Source of the DNA: Phycisphaeraceae bacterium
GTDB lineage: Bacteria; Planctomycetota; Phycisphaerae; Phycisphaerales; Phycisphaeraceae
Assembly (NCBI GenBank): GCA_007119405.1
Contig: SKPT01000423.1
Coordinates: forward strand, 1 to 5,282
DNA length: 5,282 nucleotides
Direction: 5' to 3'
Position numbers and translations under genes: made by a program. Within the stretch, counting starts at the first letter, position 1. Each line of letters starts with the position of its first letter. This document shows positions 1-5,282 of the stretch, piece after piece. The notes beneath the pieces were generated by a model that was not told where the DNA came from, did no database searches, and saw only the letters and a list, made by a program, of their open reading frames with translations.

Positions 1-2912
<2,912 letters not shown>

Positions 2913-2927
2913 AACGCCGTCCGACGT

Positions 2928-3013
2928 GGGTGCCACGGCTTGTCCCAAAGGGCGAGCCGTGCGCTTGCCGACGATCGCACGGCTTGCCGCTTCGCGGTCA
3001 AGCCGTGGCACCC
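2928..3013. repeat. Inverted-repeat element made of two related hairpins
   Basis: The ends are a perfect 15-base inverted repeat: 2928-2942 (GGGTGCCACGGCTTG) and 2999-3013 (CAAGCCGTGGCACCC). Inside, 2955-2963 (AGCCGTGCG) is the perfect reverse complement of 2976-2984. The same bases also fold as two local hairpins. Hairpin A (2934-2961) has CACGGCTTG pairing with CGAGCCGTG (one G-U pair), a bulged T at 2943, then CCC/GGG closing an AAA loop. Hairpin B (2978-3007) has CACGGCTTG pairing perfectly with CAAGCCGTG, a bulged T at 2998, then CCGC/GCGG closing a TTC loop. The bulges sit on opposite arms, so A and B are mirror images. No T-run follows either hairpin, so a standard intrinsic terminator is not indicated. 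It may be a REP-like or small mobile repeat, or an mRNA 3'-end structure after lacZ. Confidence 0.8.
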
Positions 3014-3015
3014 GG

Positions 3016-3030
3016 CGGCGATCGTCGCCG
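3016..3030. repeat. Short hairpin downstream of the inverted-repeat element
   Basis: CGGCGA (3016-3021) and TCGCCG (3025-3030) are perfect reverse complements around a TCG loop. This 6-bp stem begins three bases after the 15-base inverted repeat ends. It could be part of the same structured intergenic element or a chance product of GC-rich sequence. No T-run follows. Confidence 0.4.
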
Positions 3031-3041
3031 GCCCGCCGCGC

Positions 3042-3070
3042 TGGACGCGGGCAATGCGGGCTTCTACATT
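3042..3070 (+). promoter_or_regulatory. Possible sigma-70-type promoter for the epimerase gene
   Basis: TGGACG at 3042-3047 matches the -35 consensus at four of six positions. TACATT at 3065-3070 matches the -10 consensus at four of six, and the spacer is exactly 17 bases. This is the AT-richest spot in the intergenic region. Transcription would start near 3077, leaving a leader of about 23 bases that contains the Shine-Dalgarno sequence. The match is moderate and found by eye; chance cannot be excluded. Confidence 0.35.
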
Positions 3071-3090
3071 TGGATGCGGGTCGGGGCCCT

Positions 3091-3094
3091 GGAG
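3091..3094 (+). promoter_or_regulatory. Shine-Dalgarno sequence deciding the epimerase start
   Basis: GGAG lies five bases upstream of the ATG at 3100. It supports that start over the in-frame upstream start codons, which lie inside lacZ or the hairpin element. Confidence 0.7.
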
Positions 3095-3099
3095 ACGAC

Positions 3100-4086
3100 A
3101 TGGCCGGCAGAATTCTGGTTACGGGCGCGGCAGGGTTCATCGGCTGGCACCTTTGCGAGGCGCTGCTGGCGTCGGGGCGTCAGGTGACGGGGCTGGACAA
3201 CTTCTGCGACTTCTACTCGCCGCAGCTCAAGCGCGCCAACGCGGCGGCGCTGGCGGCGCATGATGCCTTCGAGATGTGCGAGCTGGATCTGCGCGACGCC
3301 GACGCGGTGCAGCGCTGCGTGCAGCGCGTGCAGCCGGAGCTGATCGTGCACCTGGCGGCGATGGCGGGCGTGCGGCCGAGCATCGAGCGCCCGGCCTATT
3401 ACACGAGCGTGAATGTCGACGGCACGGTGCACCTGCTCAACGCGGCGGTGGAGGTGGGGGCCAACCATTTCGTCTTCGCCAGCTCATCGAGCGTCTATGG
3501 CAACAACAGGAAGGTGCCCTTCGCCGAGACGGACGCCGTGGATGAGCCGATCAGCCCCTACGCCGCGACGAAGCGCAGCGGCGAGCTGATCGCCCATGCC
3601 TTCACCCACCTGCACGAGCTGCCGGTGACGTGCCTGCGTTTCTTCACCGTCTACGGCCCGGGCCAGCGGCCGGACCTGGCGATCAGCAAGTTCCTGCACC
3701 TGGCGCGCGAGGGTGAGCCCATCCCGATGTTCGGCGACGGCAGCACCAGCCGCGACTACACCTACATCGACGACATCGTCGCCGGCGTCCGGGCGGCGAT
3801 GGATCGGCCGCTCGATAAGCACCCCTATCGCATCTACAACCTCGGCGGCGACGCGCCGGTGAGCCTCAAGGACCTGATTGCGACCATCGGCCGGGTCACG
3901 GGCAAGGCGGTGCACACGCACCAGCAGCCGATGCAACCGGGCGACGTGCAGCAGACCTGGGCGGACCTGACGCGCTCGCGTGCCGAGCTGGGCTACGCGC
4001 CGGCGACGCCGCTGGCCACGGGCATCGAGCGGCAGTGGCGGTGGATGCAGGAGCAGACGCGGCAGGCGACGCCGGCCCGGCGGTAG
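3100..4086 (+). CDS. NAD-dependent nucleotide-sugar epimerase, UDP-glucuronate 4-epimerase-like (extended SDR)
   Basis: A complete 328-residue cytosolic protein, the usual length for the family, ending in TAG at 4084-4086. The N-terminal Rossmann fold starts at once with the NAD-binding motif GAAGFIG (residues 9-15), followed by an acidic residue after strand 2 (LDNFCDFY). The catalytic residues are the Ser cluster SSSSVYG (128-134) and YAATK with Tyr154 and Lys158. The C-terminal substrate-binding part carries LRFFTVYGPGQRPD (179-192) and FGDGSTSRDYTYIDDI. The VYGP-x-x-RPD signature with Arg190 is typical of UDP-glucuronate 4-epimerases (CapI-like), where this Arg meets the substrate carboxylate, so UDP-glucuronate/UDP-galacturonate exchange is the best guess. 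UDP-glucose 4-epimerase or another SDR activity remains possible. The frame is open upstream to 2803, but the Shine-Dalgarno and the Rossmann start favour ATG 3100. It lies 187 bases after lacZ, so a joint pathway is not shown. Likely role: sugar donor supply for exopolysaccharide or cell-surface glycans. Confidence 0.93.
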   Translation: MAGRILVTGAAGFIGWHLCEALLASGRQVTGLDNFCDFYSPQLKRANAAALAAHDAFEMCELDLRDADAVQRCVQRVQPELIVHLAAMAGVRPSIERPAYYTSVNVDGTVHLLNAAVEVGANHFVFASSSSVYGNNRKVPFAETDAVDEPISPYAATKRSGELIAHAFTHLHELPVTCLRFFTVYGPGQRPDLAISKFLHLAREGEPIPMFGDGSTSRDYTYIDDIVAGVRAAMDRPLDKHPYRIYNLGGDAPVSLKDLIATIGRVTGKAVHTHQQPMQPGDVQQTWADLTRSRAELGYAPATPLATGIERQWRWMQEQTRQATPARR

Positions 4087-4160
4087 GGCGGCCGCGCCGG
4101 TCTGCACCGGGCCCGGCCGGGATGGCAAGGGTCGGGAGCCGATCCGCGTGGCCGGGCCTC
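4087..4160. other. GC-rich spacer with short palindromes
   Basis: The spacer between the epimerase and aroDE holds CCGGGCCCGG (4107-4116) and CCCGGCCGGG (4112-4121), which are overlapping perfect palindromes, and a 5-bp stem CCGGT/ACCGG (4097-4110). None is followed by a T-run. A weak stem-loop terminator is possible, but nothing here is distinctive. Confidence 0.3.
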
Positions 4161-4166
4161 TATACT
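4161..4166 (+). promoter_or_regulatory. TATACT -10 box directly upstream of the aroDE start codon
   Basis: TATACT matches the -10 consensus TATAAT at five of six positions and stands out in very GC-rich sequence. It ends six bases before the ATG at 4173, so a transcript starting about seven bases downstream of the box would begin at or next to the ATG, giving a leaderless mRNA. No Shine-Dalgarno sequence lies between box and ATG. The -35 region (around 4139-4144, CCGATC) is a poor match. Confidence 0.5.
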
Positions 4167-4172
4167 GACCGC

Positions 4173-5282
4173 ATGACGCGCCTGGCCGTGTCCATCATGG
4201 TCCGTCAGCTCGAGCAGGCCCTGGCCGACTCGGCGCGGGCGGCGGAGTTCGGGGCGGAGATGATCGAGTTCCGCCTCGACGCGTTCGCCGACGAGCCCAC
4301 GGCCGTGACGACGCTGGTCGAGCGCTGCCCGCTTCCGTGCATCGTGACCTGTCGGCCGCTGTGGGAGGGCGGGGAGTTCGAGGGCGACGACGCGACGCGG
4401 GCGGTGCTGTTCGCCCACGCCTGCCGCGGGGCGCGCAGCCCGGCGTACATCGACCTGGAGCTGGCGTCGTGGCGCTCCAGCCCGGCGCTGAAGCGACGCG
4501 TCGAGGCGCTGCTGGACGGCCCGGGGGGGCACGGGCCCGGGCTGATCCTCTCCAGCCACGACTTCCTGCGCCGGCCGGCGCGCCTGTACCAGCGGCTGGA
4601 GGCGATGGTCGAGGCCGACGCCTGCCGGGCGATGAAGGTCGCGTGGTTCGCCCGCTCGCTGCGCGACAACCTCGAGGCGTTCGAGATCCTGATGCAGCGC
4701 TACAAGCCGGCCGTCGCCCTGTGCATGGGGGAGTTCGGCCTGGCGTCGCGCGTGCTGGCGAAGAAGTTCAACGCCCTGCTGAGCTTCGCCGCCCTCGACG
4801 AGCACAACGCCACGGCCCCGGGCCAGCCCACCCTGGATCAGATGAAACGCCTGTACCGCTGGGACGCGATCGGCCGGCGGACGAAGGTCTATGGGGTCAT
4901 CGGCTGGCCGGTGGCGCATTCCAAAAGCCCGGCGATCCACAATGCGGGCTTCGACGCCGTGGGCTACGACGGCGTGTACCTGCCCATGCCCATCCCGCCC
5001 GAGTACGAGCACTTCAAGGCGACGGTCGGGGCCTGGCTGGATTTCGCCCCGCTCGACTTCGCGGGCGCCTCGGTCACGATCCCGCACAAGGAGCACCTGA
5101 TGCGCTTCGTGCGCGAGCGCGGCGGCGAGGTCGAGCCGCTGGCGGAGACCATCGGCGCCGCCAACACGCTCGTGCGCCGCGACGACGGGACGCTCGCGGC
5201 CAGCAACACCGACTACGGCGCGGCGCTGGACGCGGTGTGCGACGGCCTGGGCATCGAGCGCGACGCGCTGGCCGGGCGCAAC
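4173..5282 (+). CDS. aroDE: Bifunctional type I 3-dehydroquinate dehydratase / shikimate dehydrogenase, 3' partial
   Basis: Open for 370 codons from ATG 4173 to the window edge with no stop. Carries out two successive shikimate-pathway steps: dehydration of 3-dehydroquinate, then NADPH-dependent reduction of 3-dehydroshikimate. Residues 1 to about 227 are the type I dehydratase barrel: E32 and R34 (IEFRLD), R61 and E65, H129 (SSHDF), Schiff-base Lys155 (MKVAWF), R193, and Q218 (APGQ). They match, in order, the Salmonella AroD active-site set ending in H143, K170, R213 and Q236. From about 238 the shikimate dehydrogenase N-terminal domain follows: GWPVAHSKSPAIHN (244-257, substrate Ser250 and Ser252), VTIPHKE with catalytic Lys306, N331 (GAANT) and Asp347 (NTDYGA). 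The NADP-binding Rossmann domain is just beginning at the edge. The two halves are joined in frame by a short linker, with no stop or restart signal, so this is a true fusion as in plants and chlamydiae. There is no Shine-Dalgarno; the start is supported by the strand-1 sequence following immediately (LAVSIMV). Confidence 0.94.
   Translation, partial: MTRLAVSIMVRQLEQALADSARAAEFGAEMIEFRLDAFADEPTAVTTLVERCPLPCIVTCRPLWEGGEFEGDDATRAVLFAHACRGARSPAYIDLELASWRSSPALKRRVEALLDGPGGHGPGLILSSHDFLRRPARLYQRLEAMVEADACRAMKVAWFARSLRDNLEAFEILMQRYKPAVALCMGEFGLASRVLAKKFNALLSFAALDEHNATAPGQPTLDQMKRLYRWDAIGRRTKVYGVIGWPVAHSKSPAIHNAGFDAVGYDGVYLPMPIPPEYEHFKATVGAWLDFAPLDFAGASVTIPHKEHLMRFVRERGGEVEPLAETIGAANTLVRRDDGTLAASNTDYGAALDAVCDGLGIERDALAGRN

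Noticed and set aside
2978..3007. Rho-independent terminator for lacZ
   Set aside because: The stem is strong, but it is followed by GGCACCC rather than a T-run, so it was recorded as a repeat hairpin instead.
4107..4121. Operator-like palindromes CCGGGCCCGG and CCCGGCCGGG
   Set aside because: Short G/C-only palindromes are common in such GC-rich DNA, and nothing links them to a regulator.
3484..4128. 214-codon antisense ORF opposite the epimerase
   Set aside because: Low-complexity Arg/Val/Gly-rich translation opposite conserved epimerase motifs; a shadow frame.
3993..5096. 367-codon antisense ORF across the epimerase end and aroDE
   Set aside because: It lies opposite two well-identified genes, its translation is Arg/Ala/Gly/His-rich without a recognisable domain, and long stop-free antisense frames are expected at this GC content.

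Overview
The window is a GC-rich bacterial segment with three protein genes, all on the + strand: a large GH2 beta-galactosidase whose start lies off the left edge, a complete extended-SDR nucleotide-sugar epimerase, and a type I 3-dehydroquinate dehydratase fused to shikimate dehydrogenase that runs off the right edge. The AroD-AroE fusion, the strong G/C third-position bias and the strand-symmetric hairpin repeat between genes together suggest a Planctomycetota-like bacterium, perhaps of the Phycisphaerae type. That placement is inference: fused AroDE is also known from chlamydiae and plants, and no taxonomic marker is present.

Layout: 1-2912 is lacZ-type beta-galactosidase. 2913-3099 is an intergenic region holding two related hairpins that together form a larger 15-bp inverted repeat, a third small hairpin, a possible promoter and a clear Shine-Dalgarno sequence. 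3100-4086 is the epimerase. 4087-4172 is a short GC-rich spacer ending in a TATACT box just in front of an ATG. 4173-5282 is the aroDE fusion, open to the window edge. Long antisense and out-of-frame ORFs across these genes are explained as GC-rich shadows.

Functionally, the beta-galactosidase would release galactose from beta-galactosides. The epimerase would interconvert C4 epimers of a UDP-sugar, most likely UDP-glucuronate/UDP-galacturonate judging by its motifs, feeding polysaccharide synthesis. AroDE would carry out steps three and four of the shikimate pathway. The genes are co-directional, but the spacers (187 and 86 bases) and their own putative start signals suggest separate transcription units rather than one operon. 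I found no clear new biological system. The items most worth a second look are the tandem mirrored hairpins, the possible leaderless promoter of aroDE, and the active-site Trp-to-Cys exchange in the beta-galactosidase.
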